Shown: piece after piece, positions 1 to 11,133 of the stretch | Numbering within the stretch: the stretch's first letter is position 1 | How the letters are laid out: each line of letters opens with the position of its first letter | Source: Euonymus europaeus | Taxonomy: Eukaryota; Streptophyta; Magnoliopsida; Celastrales; Celastraceae | DNA length: 64,000 nucleotides | Direction of reading: 5' to 3' | Assembly (NCBI GenBank): GCA_963580455.1 | Contig: OY756964.1 | Coordinates: 2,480,001 to 2,544,000 of the forward strand | Notes under the pieces: generated by a model | Seen by the model: only the letters and a program-made list of their open reading frames with translations | What the model was told of the DNA's origin: nothing | The model's database searches: none | Position numbers and translations under genes: made by a program

Positions 1-448
1 GTTGCGGAAGATATCTACATTGTTGTTGATGAGATGAAGCAAAGTCGTGGTCCATTAATGCTCTTCTTCTTTTCCCATTGTCTTAGATTTTGTAGTACAC
101 TTACTATAAAAATGATACGCAGAGGACTCCGTGTTAGCTTCAATGTGCGGAATATTTCAATTAATAGGAATGTTCAATGTTTTTTTTTCTTTCTAATTTC
201 AGTTCATTTTTATGTTGGAGGGCTTGTATTATTTACTTTAAGAGTGAAGTAATAAATAATAGGCAGTTTAAGCTTTTACACATGAAAATAATTATTGTCA
301 TCAACAAGGTTACCCTGACTTTGCTCATTTTATTGCACTCTGCTTTTGCAGGAAATGCACCATCCCTCGGTGTGGTCAGAAAGAAGTCCGGTTACCTTTG
401 TATAACCGATACAAGGTGTTAAATTTTTGTTTACTTAATCCTTCTTAG
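1..448 (+). other. Possible 3' terminal exons of an unidentified gene cut by the left edge
   Basis: I do not recognise this gene. The first frame is open from base 1 for over 250 bases. Further on, a pyrimidine-rich stretch ending in AG at 350-351 is followed by an open stretch beginning around 352 and ending in TAG at 446-448. That stretch contains the zinc-knuckle-like string CTIPRCGQKEVRLPLYNRYK. A GTGTTA donor-like site follows TACAAG, so the last coding exon could instead continue downstream. Nothing here is strong enough to assign a family. Treat it as the tail of a + strand gene lying mostly outside the window. Confidence 0.25.
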
Positions 449-1980
449 GGACTTGATTAGTTATTCTGGGCATTGGTTTTGGAGGCTCTAGGGAGGATAA
501 GAATAGAGTTCTTCAATTCAATTTGTGGAAGTTTGCCCTTTTTTGACTACTTATTTATTACCTTGAATTCTTTTTTAGCTCTAACATGATAATTTTCATT
601 ATAGAAGTTCATGCTAGACAAATATAAGGTAGTTTCCTCATCTCATTTTTGCTTAGTAAGTATATATATGTTGCCCTGGTCCATATGAATGGTTACAGTG
701 AGTGCAGTGGTCAACAAGTGAAGCATCAGTTGAAAACTGCAAGTATCAGGTATGGCAGTATGAAACATTCAATTATCAATGCCACAATTAGTATTAGGTT
801 GTGAAGCCTTCAGTTATTTGTTTCTTTGATGAATCATCTCCGACATTTCTCTATTAGCTTATTAAGATCTTCGGCGATGATATATATTGTGAACCTTATA
901 GACATTGAGCCCAGAGTTGTGATCGCTGTTATATATCGTTCCCTAGCTTACATGTGGTTAAACCGGTTTGACGGCTGGGCTGGGTCGGTTCTGATAACAC
1001 CCGGTTGAAGGGCAAGGTAAAGGCAAGTTTCCCTTGAATTCACAAACAAAGCACGAACTACTCAGCATTTAGGCAGATTTGTCTTGAAAAATATATATAC
1101 ATATATTTTTTTATTATTATAATTTTTTTATTTTTTTATTTTGCCCTTTTCTATAAGCCAAGCCCACGCCTTAAATTCAAAACCCATTTTGGGCTGCATG
1201 ACACATGCAAAATACAATAGTACCAATAATTTACCAGGCGCCCCACCCCCAACAAAGATAAAAGTGGGTTCGCTGTTGAGTTATTCTTGTTTAATGCATC
1301 CCCAATCCCCCCAACAAAGATAAAAAGTGCGTTCGCAGTAGTTGAGTTATTCTTGTTTAATACACTTAAAAGACATGGCATTTATTGGCTTCACCAAATT
1401 CTCTCCGCAGACACAATTTCCAAACAAAGAAAATGGCGACAATTGGACTTCAAAGTTCAAAGTAAGAAACGCCATAGACCTAGGGTATTAATTGTTCTAT
1501 AGAGGAAACCCTAGGGCTTAGAGGCCTAGCCCTCATATCTTTGAATGGTACCTGATCAATTAATGAAATCAATGCATATTCCTTCTACTACATAAACAAA
1601 CACATAGGACAAACTATGGGGAGAATTAGATCAGTTAGAACCCCACTTATTCTTTGTAGAAACTATAATCATCATATCCAAAACTAAAAAAGGTACAAAA
1701 ATATGAAAGCAGATCAAGTTACCAGTCTTCGTACATTGAATCAAACTCAAAATTCCATTACTACAGTGATTTTCATAAGGCTTTGTACATATCCTTAAAG
1801 GGCTTGCCTCAGCCTCTTTCAAACTAGTAAAAGTGAAAAAGGAGGAGGGAAGGGAAGGGAAGGAAAGGAAAGGAAATAATAACAGCTGGACCTGTCAGCG
1901 AAGAAAACTAGATTACTACGATGGGTGGGAACTCATTTACACTACCATTAACAAAGTCAGTGATATTGGTGTTTTCTCAT
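449..1980. other. Intergenic; no gene seen
   Basis: AT-rich sequence, with probable 3' flank of the left-edge gene up to about 1.0 kb. The only structure is a diverged tandem duplication at about 1240-1372, in which AACAAAGATAAAA...TTGAGTTATTCTTG occurs twice about 65 bp apart. The part nearest 1980 is the presumed 3' untranslated region of the minus-strand WRKY gene. Confidence 0.5.
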
Positions 1981-3302
1981 CTACTCTTCCTTCAACATAT
2001 GAGATGGAACAAGGTCTTGAAGAAGTCCATGATCTTTTAGCAGCAGAGAAGTCTCTTTGGTGCAAAAGCGTCTCTCTTGAAGAAACCCAGCCGCATTTGT
2101 TGAACCAAAACCTAAAGGTCTAGCAGTCAACCCATTCACATAGGGTTGTTGAGGATTTTGTTGATTGTAGTTAGATAGTAAAGCCCTCTGCCTTGGCATA
2201 GCAAAGTTAGTAGTGGTGGCGGACATGCCCGATTCCGGGGTGTGTGTGACAAGATTGGGACGAGACATGACTGGACTGGGATGAATGTGTTGTCCTTCGT
2301 AGGTGGTTACAACAATGGTCGGGTCATCGAATGATCTCTCCACTCTCTTCTTCACATTGCAGGAGGCAGTGGTGCAACGATAGTAACTCCTATATGACGA
2401 ACAAATTGAAACAAAACCCATCAAGATTCGGACTAAAATACGATAAATTTTAAAATATATAATAGAGAGAGGAAGACCTAAATGGGGGTTAAGCGAGACA
2501 CATAAGTCATTGAAGTTAGTACCTAGGAAAGGGGCTGTTTTTAACAGCTTTTTGGCCGTATTTTCTCCATCTGTAGCCATCTTCCAGATGATCAACCTCG
2601 CTCTTAGTCATGAATGCGAATCTGGGTTCTCTCTGTCTCTTCTGATTTGTCTTCTTTGCCTTCAACCTATACAACCACACACACAAAATCCCCAAACGGG
2701 AAACCACTAAATCCTCGAATTAACAAACATAACAAATAAAACCCATTTTTTATTGGACAGTAACATATTCACATGTTTGAATTATTTTCATCGTTCAATC
2801 AATTATCACAATCTATGCAAGTGATCAGTTTTTTCCCCTTAAAACTCAAATTAAACAAGAAATCAAATAGTGCACGCCCCAAACAACACAAAAGCACTTA
2901 CTGTTTCTCTGTCTTGTGTTGCTCCTCTTCCTCATGATCAACTGCCGGCTTAGCTTGTTCATCATTCATGGCCTCACTTGATGCCGATGAAATCGATGAA
3001 GAGTTGGGTGTTGCAGGAGGATTCAAGATTTCTGATGAGGAATACTCCATCTTTGCTGCTACAGTAGTTGGATTTGGAGGTGGGTAGAGAGTTTCCTGTG
3101 CAATACGAGGGTCTTGAATCACATCAAAGAAAGAAGAAGCTCCAATGTCTTGCATACCCAAAAGCTCCATAAACCCTAATGAGCCCCCTTTATCTCCTTC
3201 ACACATATCAAAAACGCTCTGCAAGTAACCACCTTGAACTTGATTAAGAAATAAGGAGGATCCAACTGTACCCTCAATCTTCACTGCTTGTTTCATCTCC
3301 AT
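1981..3302 (-). CDS. WRKY23: WRKY transcription factor, group IIc, WRKY23-like
   Basis: Sequence-specific nuclear transcription factor that binds W-boxes. Three exons read on the minus strand: 2902-3302, 2523-2666 and 1981-2389 (954 nt, 317 aa). The domain has WRKYGQK at residues 167-173 and a C2H2 zinc site C187, C192, H216, H218 (C-X4-C-X23-H-X-H). The second intron splits the arginine codon just before SYYRC, the R-type position conserved in WRKY domains. The basic [20 protein letters not shown] stretch before the domain and the N-terminal LGFMELL match what I recall of Arabidopsis WRKY23. The ATG at 3302 is preferred over an in-frame ATG 24 nt upstream because relatives begin MEMK. The acidic and Ser/Thr-rich region before the domain is probably disordered. 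Group IIc is secure; WRKY23 rather than WRKY48/57 is an inference. Confidence 0.93.
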
Positions 3303-3401
3303 ATCTGCAACTATAGACACACACACAGAGAGATAAGAGAGAGTTTTGGAAATGGAAGCAAAAGAGTGGGATTGATGGACCTAAATTAACAACAGGGTGG
3401 A

Positions 3402-3588
3402 TTGACCGGAAATTGTAGGTCAATATTTTGTACGGACTCATTACAGTACCGGTGGCAATTCAATGCATGAGCCCAAACTAACAGTCTACTCCCGACAAGA
3501 TGGTCGACGATTTCATACTTGTATTTTGACCGATTAACCAGTTTAACCGGTTTTTAAATCAGAGTATGAACGGGGTTTGCTGCACGTG
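3402..3588 (-). promoter_or_regulatory. W-box cluster and G-box in the WRKY promoter
   Basis: Upstream of the WRKY start lie three W-box sequences within 130 bp: TTGACC at 3402-3407, GGTCAA at 3418-3423 and TTGACC at 3526-3531. A CACGTG G-box is at 3583-3588. Clusters of W-boxes are usual in promoters of WRKY genes and allow auto- or cross-regulation by WRKY proteins. Site function is inferred from the motif only. Confidence 0.45.
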
Positions 3589-3879
3589 AGATGCTTACGG
3601 CGTTAAAAAGGGCACTTCAGTCTCGCTCTTGTGCATGTGAACTACGTTCGTTAGTAAAAATGAATCCTTCAAGGATAATAATAATAATAATCCCTTACTT
3701 TACTACCACTTTTTCTCCTTTTTTGTTTAATTAATTTTATTTTATTTTATTTTATTGCTTTTTGTTCTTTCTAGAAGTACTAACTGCATGATTTCACTGC
3801 TTTTTTGTTATATTTTTTTATGATCGGATCCACTAAAAAAGAAAAGGAAAGAAAACAATGCATGCTTAATGCTTTTGTT

Positions 3880-5075
3880 AGAGCAAAAGTGTTTTAGAAC
3901 CCAATTTTTATTAGCCCAAATCAACCCAAGTCTACATGGCACTCCATGTTGGTGTGCCATGTTGGACTTTTTTAAAAATCTATTTTTATTTATCTTTTTT
4001 GTAAACGAAACTTTAAAACGTTTTATCTCTCAAAATACATGTTAGATTTCAAAAAAAATTACATATTCGAACTCAGCGTGTAAAACTCTTTCTAATAAGA
4101 CCCATTGTCGATAGTTTTTATCGCGTTTTTTCAATTACATTATTTTTAAAAATAATGTAATTCATATATATTATGTTTAAAGTGTTTATTCGAGCTGAAA
4201 TTTTATTATATTATGATAGTATAATATATATTCATTATTTTTTTTGCCTTTTTATTGAAATTACGTTGAGTATATGAACCCGTCAGAGTATAATAGTTAG
4301 GACCCTAAGGTTTAGCACTTGAGACATTTATGATTTTGTAGTGAATTCGTCGAGGTTTAGTGAATATGAGTCTTTTAGGTTACAAAATTGAAATTCGATA
4401 CACGAGCCCGTTAGGGTTTAGCGAATCCGTTCCCCTTGGGGTTTATAACACTTATTGTTTGGATTACAGCATGAAAATCCGATACACGATCTCGTTAGGG
4501 TTTAGCGAATTCGTTCCCCTTGGGGTTTATAACACTTATTGTTTGGATTACAGCATGAAAATCCGATACACGATCCCGTTAGGGTTTAGCGAATTCGTTA
4601 CTCTTAGGGTTTAACATTTATTGTTTAGGCTACAGTATGAAAATTCGATATACGAGCTCATATCGGTACCTATAAATAAACACTAGAAACTACGTAATCA
4701 ACATATTAGTACAAAAAAAACAATGTAATTAAAGACAATGTAATTAAAAACAATGTAATTAAAAACAATGTAATTAAGAATGAGTGATTAAAACCTATCG
4801 ATGATAGATCTTGTTGGATAGATCTTTACTTGCTGATTATGGATATGTAATTTTTTTTGAAATCTAATATGTATTTTAAGAGATAAAATGTTTTAAAATT
4901 TTGTTTAAGAAAATAAAAATAAAAATATGTGCTGTGAGTTTTTCAAATGAGATATTTTATTTTTTAAAATTTTAATTTTCCATGTCATTTGCTTACAAAG
5001 CATGACATGTAGACTTGGGTTAATTATTGGGTTACAAAATTTGGGCTATTTAGCACTACTCTTGTTAGAGATGCA
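3880..5075. mobile_element. Non-autonomous TIR element (about 1.2 kb)
   Basis: The left end reads GAACCCAATTTTTATTAGCC and continues through CAACCCAAGTCTACATG. The right end, reverse-complemented, reads GCTAAATAGCCCAAATTTTG and continues through TTAACCCAAGTCTACATG. These imperfect inverted termini enclose about 1.1 kb with no transposase frame. The outer right end contains CATCTCTAACAAGAG, reminiscent of PIF/Harbinger-type MITEs, but I could not fix a clean target-site duplication. Boundaries are good to about 15 bp. Confidence 0.5.
4396..4650. repeat. 84-bp tandem repeat with telomere-like core
   Basis: Units begin with CGATACACG at 4396, 4480, 4564 and, degraded, 4646, giving periods of 84, 84 and 82 bp. 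Each complete unit carries GTTAGGGTTTAGCG, which contains plant telomere-type TTTAGGG/TTAGGGTTTA sequence. Because 84 is a multiple of three, the array forms an artefactual open frame with a 28-residue repeat; I do not regard it as a gene. A diverged second array of the same family is at about 49.8-50.1 kb. Confidence 0.75.
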
Positions 5076-5352
5076 CGGATCCCTTTAATTTTATTTATTT
5101 ATTTCTTTCCTTCTTTTTCTTTTACAGAAAATTGGAAATCCCAAGCGCAAAAGAGAGAAAAAAGATGAATAATAATCACATTGCACATTTCTTTTGGTGA
5201 GAAAGCGTGCATGGCATGGATTATGGAAGGCAAAAAAAGGTTGGTGCACGTACGTCAACTGAATTAATGAGCATGACATGATACCTAGCTAGGTTGCGTG
5301 TGGGCTCAAAGTAGCAGCAAAATGTACGATGAAAAAGACAAATCCATACTTA

Positions 5353-5400
5353 TCTATACTAGTATTTTACAAGAAAAACCTGACATTTTAAAGTTAATAT
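5353..5400 (+). mobile_element. Possible Helitron 5' terminus
   Basis: The sequence A|TCTATACTAGTATTTTAC resembles the A|TC-initiated 5' end of plant Helitrons. I did not find a matching hairpin plus CTRR 3' end downstream in this region, so this is either a truncated copy or a chance match. Confidence 0.25.
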
Positions 5401-6475
5401 GGATTTATCCGTCCATTCATAGTGAGAGTCTGATAACTCGAGTTTATATTCTAATACCCTCGAATTATGCTTCTATTTGGGGCATAGTCATAAAGGTTTT
5501 TTTTTTCTTTTGCAGGAAATATTTCTTTACAAACCCAAAATAAGCCTAACAAATCTAACCATTTTCCTTGCGCTTTTTTGTTCTTACTCTTCCCTATATC
5601 GGTCCGATTCAAACAATAAACTCGAAAATAAGTTCAATAAATTCAAATATGAACTTTGAAAACTAATCCCATGTTTTGTTGGGAGTAAACTTAAGTTGTG
5701 AATGAGTTTAATATGAACTAAGCATGAGTATTTTACTGAGAGAGCATAATAAAGTGGGATAAATGAGTTTAATTATAAAATTTTATCTGTTTGTTGAATG
5801 TGAAAATTGGCATAAATTTTGATTTAAATGAATTATAATGTACATAAAATGACTGTATTATCATTTTTTAATAAATTAACAATTTTATATGAACGTTAAA
5901 TTAATCATTTAAAAAATATTATTCTTCCCATGACGAAAATATGTCCATGAACTCATGCTCATAATTCATATTTTATATTATAAATCAAATAAACAAACGT
6001 TCATTCTCTTGTTTCACCTGATAATCTTTCCAACCAAACCTTAAGTCAAATTTCTAGCGCGGCACTTCATGATCATGTCAACTGTTCAAAAAAGACAATT
6101 TTGTTTTGTCTCAAGTACACAGCTTCCTGGCAAAAGTTGTGAGAAGCGAACCGCATTTACATTAGACAGAGTCAAATACAGAAATAATACCTCTAGACAT
6201 TGAGCAAATCCTCCATCTCATATATATTATCCAAGTGATCTTTTTTATAATAATGAAGAGTCAGAGATTAAGACACAAAATTAAAGAAACGAATTATAAA
6301 GAATAATCCAAAATGAAGGATTAGGGTAATCCACGTTTAAGCTTATTATAGAACCAAAACCAAAGCCACGATATGCGGCCGAGTGTCTCTGTCCTGTCCA
6401 CACACGTACTACAATATTACTACACACATCGATGCCTAAAAGAGACCGTTGATGCTCTGCCCTCTCTTTAACGCA

Positions 6476-6582
6476 CACGTGTTCTTTTCACGTTTCGCCG
6501 GACCCACTTCAAGCCGCCGGCACCATCCACGTGGTGGATCACACGATCAATCTTGTGTTTGCATGACATCAGATCACACGTG
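6476..6582. promoter_or_regulatory. Cluster of three G-boxes without an adjacent gene
   Basis: CACGTG occurs at 6476-6481, 6528-6533 and 6577-6582 within a locally GC-rich stretch rich in CCGGC and CCACGTGG. G-boxes bind bZIP and bHLH factors. No gene that I can recognise starts nearby on either strand. Confidence 0.3.
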
Positions 6583-9500
6583 CCCTTGATTGTGCCGCGA
6601 GTTCAGGCATCCGGCACCGTATCAGATGGGCTCCTGATTTTTTGAATTGATCAATTTTAGCTACAAATAATTGAGAGGCTGGTTTCAAATAAAGAAGAAT
6701 AATTTAGATGCTTTTTGGAACATGGTAGAGCACATACAATGGCCATAAGTTATTGTGACCGTTAAAATTATATGTGAATCTCATTTTGATTGCACAACAA
6801 TTCAAACTATAAACACTTTCTAATACAGTCACATCAACAAAACATATATCTGAATAAAGTTGTATCAACAAAACACATATCTCAATATAATTATTCATTT
6901 CGTCATAATTCAAACCAACAATTCTTTTTTCCTGCATCATTTCTTCAATAAAACTTCACAAAAATCAAGACTGATCCCATCAAAATACATATTTCAATAT
7001 AATCATATGAACGAAATATATCTATTAATGGAGTCACATCAATAAAAACACATATTTCAATACATTATCATCTCCCCATCATACAATTACCATCGCATGT
7101 GAGGGTGATTGAAACAAATCACAAAACGAATTTAAAGGTTTGGTAATTTTGTGAGATTGAGTTTGACGGGAAATCGTGGTATCTTCAATGGACCAATGCA
7201 TATAATTCAATCAAAGAATTGAAGAAATTATTTCATGGTTCTAACAGGCTATGATCAGTAGAATGTTGTCAATTCGTAAGTAGTTGCTGACAATTGAAAA
7301 TCTAAATAAATAATTTGCGTCATCAGTCGTCAATGAATTAGTATCGTCCCATTGATTTTGGTATGTGTGGGGTAGTTACGATTATTGTTTATTGAATAAA
7401 TTATTCATTTGAGATTATTTAATTACATTAATTTAAAGCAACAATCACTATATTTATTTATCAATCTTAATCAAGCAATCCTGATCTCTGGATTTCTGGG
7501 GACACTAATTGGAAAGAGAATGCAGGGATTTTACGCGTTTTGAGAATATAATAATGGTTTGCTCTCCAAATTTAATAAATATTTTATAAACAAATAGATA
7601 GGCGTTAGTGGGGGAATCTTTTTTAAAATATCAAATTGTTTTACAGCAAAAAATAAACTAATTAAATTATGAGATAGAATAATCCCCAAGAAAGGACACC
7701 AATACAAAACGACAAAAAAGTGTATATATAAATATACTAAGGATGCAACTGTTTGACTGGTGTAACTTCTTGCATACGTTTTATGAGCTCAAAAAAGGAC
7801 ATAAATTAACCTAATTAAAATAAATTAAATTAAATTAAATATATTAGATGTATTTTGTTTTGTTGTGAAAGTATAGTTTTGGACACAAAGCCCAAGACAT
7901 TGACGAAGGAGTCCCCACTCCCCAGTCTTCGCTCCTTATCGGCCGTATTTGGGGCTTATCTGATATTTATGTGCTTCTGTAAACAACTTGGTCAAAATTT
8001 TACAAACCTTGTTTTTGACTATACGGCTTCAATTTGACTACTTTGCTCTATAAATTAAAAAATAAAATAAAATTGGATATTATTTTTATTTTTAAAAGCC
8101 TAATTAGGACATAAATTAGTAATATTTTTGTGGTTACGTGTTATGTTTTGTTCTAACTTATTTTGTCATCACGTGAAAAATTCCGTGCTCCAAATTTAGA
8201 CTCATATCATATGTCTAAAGAATAATTTTGTGTGATATTTCTTGGTTACCAAAAAAAATATAGAAATTAGACTCATTGTATAGTTTTGAAATTTGAAAAA
8301 ATAAGTAACCATAATATATGGTTATTTAATTTCTTATTGGTATGAGACTGTTAAAAACAAGTTGATAGATATAAATAAAATTAAGCCCCTTATCAAACAA
8401 AAAAGAAAAGAATTAAAAAAATCTCCATGCCTAAACCTATGTCTCTACAAACTCTATTATTATTGAAGGATCACAATTCACAAGCTAATGATTCCATTAG
8501 GATTAGGGTTTGCTTGTGATTTCTTATTTTATTTTCCTTATAATTAATGTCTCTTGACCTACCTAACCATCACTTTTATTTGCAAACTCACCTACTTCAA
8601 GCCGTGAACTTATCCTGTTCATGATGTAATAAAAAAAACCCTAGTTGGCCAACTTCACACAATTCTCACCAGTTAATTAAAGAGATCTTCTCGAAGGTTG
8701 ACTATGTAAGCACAGGGTCCGATATATCCAACTTGATCCGTTTTAACTTTCGATGCAAATCATGGTCAATAATATTGACCCCATATTTGTATTATTAGGC
8801 TTAAAAGTTTGAGTGCGCACATGGGGTAAATCAACACGAGAGAGTTGACTGTACGACTTAGTCAAAGAAAAACAGTGACCCAATTAAGTCTAAAATTCAA
8901 TCCTTTTTAGTAGCTACCCTCTTTAGATTTTGAATATGTCTCGACATTCAATGTTTTTCTTTTAAACGTCTGCATGTGTGTATGTAGTGTAGCCACTTCG
9001 ATTCGTACCTCAGTAACTCTCCCTCATCAAAAAGTTACGAATTCGAGTGGAAGAGATTGATATTTTCTTAAAATAAATACGTGAGAGTTGGCTCAGACCC
9101 GACTGAAACATGGCAGCTGAATTGATCTATATGTTTAAAACGTGCAGTTTCTTGAGGAAATTATCCATCACAGGTACGTACGGTCACACATGGGGATCTG
9201 CTAGGACGTTGTTGCTGTGAAAAGGAATCAATGCGAGGAAAATGCGGAAAACTCAAATATAAACCATTACTGCAAAGCCCGTGTCGGCAACCATATATAT
9301 CTACATATATTTATATATATATATATATTTATACAGGCACGCTTTATTTCCCTATTATAAATGAAAGGGAAAAAAAGAAGAAGCCTGCATTGCTTCCTGG
9401 ACTGTATTTGGACAAGGAAGGTGAAAAAAGGACACGATGAGCCCATACTTTTGATGAATCACGTACACCCAAAATATCAATAAAAGGCCCCATTGCTTGC

Positions 9501-10673
9501 TCGAATGCAATTTGCCATATTTGTTATAATAAGTTGGCGCAGACCAAAAAGTGTTTGTGATAAAACCAAAAAAAAGGTGCGTAATGGTTGGTGCCTGCAA
9601 CTGTGTCTATTTGTCGGTCCATTTCTTCGATTATTGCCCATCACGCCACAAAGGCACTGTCCATTTCATAATCATTACAAGAAAATCCCCAAATAAATTT
9701 TCATTAATTGGGGTGATTAAAGCTAAATAGACAGCCAATTTATTGCATTACTGATCACGAAGAAGATATGTTGGAAATCTACGAACCTTGTCGAGATATT
9801 TATGTATGAACGATGTTGTCGACTCTATTAATGATTTGAGTTTTGCTCTGCCGACAAATCTTTTTTTTTGGGCCAAGACGGTCTGCCGGACCCACCATGT
9901 TACATTCTAAACAAAATTAATGGGAACCATCCGTTCACTCACCGCCACCGGTTCCTTAGTTAGTAAAGGGCTGACAGCCAGCCCATTTAGGATTAAGTAG
10001 TGGCCCATATAACATCTCAGTCCGAAATCCGAATAACCAATTCATTTGTGAGATCTAATCCGATGGGCCAACAAGGCTTGGGTTGGATGAGGGTTGTTTA
10101 ATCTTTGCCAAAATTTAGCCCAGCCTGATGATATGAATCTCATTAATTTTTTTCTCAACTTAAATTCAAACGAAATTTTGGGATGGATTTCATATGAATC
10201 ATGTGAAGTCTATGATTTCACATGAAGCGTATACGTTCATCTCAGGTTGCTAAGATAGCTAGGTAAAAAAAAATCGAGATCCTTAACATTTTTTAATTAA
10301 TATACATCGAATTATGAGCAGTTTAAACAAATTAAATAATTTATTTATGAAAAACTAATTAAATCAACATAGATACAATTAATAAAGAAACAAATTGTGA
10401 ATTCAGCAATTCACTTGTCCATCTCAAAGTCACTACTTCACGCAAAATAAATGATGAGTTGTTAAGCCTAGACATATCATCATGAGCACATCTGGAGTTT
10501 AGAAATAAAAACAATCTCCTACACTCCTACATATGATCGATGATCTTGGTATGAAGAATCATCATCATCGCATAATAAATAAATAAAAAATAAAAATGAA
10601 ACACAAATCGAAAGAATTATATCATCAACCTCAATTTACACAATAAGAGAGGTGACCATGATCCATTAGTCGG

Positions 10674-11066
10674 TCACTGATCATCAGAACCTGTAGTACT
10701 CAATGCCTTAACCAAAATCTGCATGACTTTCACCCTCGTTTCGAGAGACAGTATGTAATCAGCTGTCTCTCTGAATAGCCCATCCAAACCATTGGATTCA
10801 CTATTATTTGGTATCAGCTTCTTCAAGGTTCTGACCCTTTTTTCGACACCGGTCCAAGGCCTTCTCAGCCCATCTGGACACGACCTTCTCTTCATCAAGA
10901 TGCTCCTCCTAGTCCTAGGCCTGTTTCTGGTCGTGACCCTCACTTGCCACCTTCTCCTTGCTTGTGCTTCCAAGGCCTTGCATGTAATCTCCTTATTGTT
11001 TCCATCAACCCGTTTACCCTTCGAGTTAAGAGACACAAGAAGAGGGTTTTTGGAACTAATTCCCAT
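10674..11066 (-). CDS. UPB1: Atypical bHLH transcription regulator, UPBEAT1-like
   Basis: Single-exon 130-aa protein. The C-terminal half is a helix-loop-helix with the signatures VEKRVRTLKKLIPN, GLDGLFRETADYIL and VKVMQILVKAL. These match what I know of Arabidopsis UPBEAT1, a root regulator of peroxidase expression and the transition to differentiation. The region before the helices is very Arg-rich (RRRWQVRV, RPRTRR, MKRRS) but lacks the H-E-R pattern needed for canonical E-box contact, as in other atypical bHLH proteins. The ATG at 11066 is chosen because the frame upstream has no family character and a TATAAAA lies about 60 bp upstream; an upstream in-frame extension is possible but unlikely. 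Other small atypical bHLH families (IBH1/PAR-like) are the alternative. Confidence 0.8.
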   Translation of the reverse strand: MGISSKNPLLVSLNSKGKRVDGNNKEITCKALEAQARRRWQVRVTTRNRPRTRRSILMKRRSCPDGLRRPWTGVEKRVRTLKKLIPNNSESNGLDGLFRETADYILSLETRVKVMQILVKALSTTGSDDQ

Positions 11067-11124
11067 GATTGTTGATTCAAAGGCTATTGAGGCTTCGGTA
11101 ACAATTAGAGGCAGCTGGTTAGGG

Positions 11125-11133
11125 TTTTTATAA
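11125..11133 (-). promoter_or_regulatory. TATA box of the bHLH gene
   Basis: TTATAAAAA on the minus strand, about 60 bp upstream of the chosen ATG, leaves a short 5' leader and supports the shorter protein start. A second TATATAA lies about 200 bp further upstream. Confidence 0.4.

Larger units (their letters stand above)
5080..10673. other. Long intergenic region; no gene seen
   Basis: About 5.6 kb of AT-rich sequence without a convincing coding exon. It contains a possible Helitron 5' end at 5353 and a short GC-richer island with three CACGTG boxes at 6476-6582. The short open frames present lack codon bias, homology signals and splice structure that I could recognise. The part nearest 10673 is the 3' flank of the bHLH gene. 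Confidence 0.5.

Noticed and set aside
4360..4614. 84-residue open frame with a 28-residue repeat
   Set aside because: It arises because the 84-bp tandem repeat is divisible by three. It lies in a transposable element and looks like no known protein.
6281..6478. 65-residue frame on the minus strand beside the G-boxes
   Set aside because: No recognisable domain or conserved pattern; too short to support a gene call.
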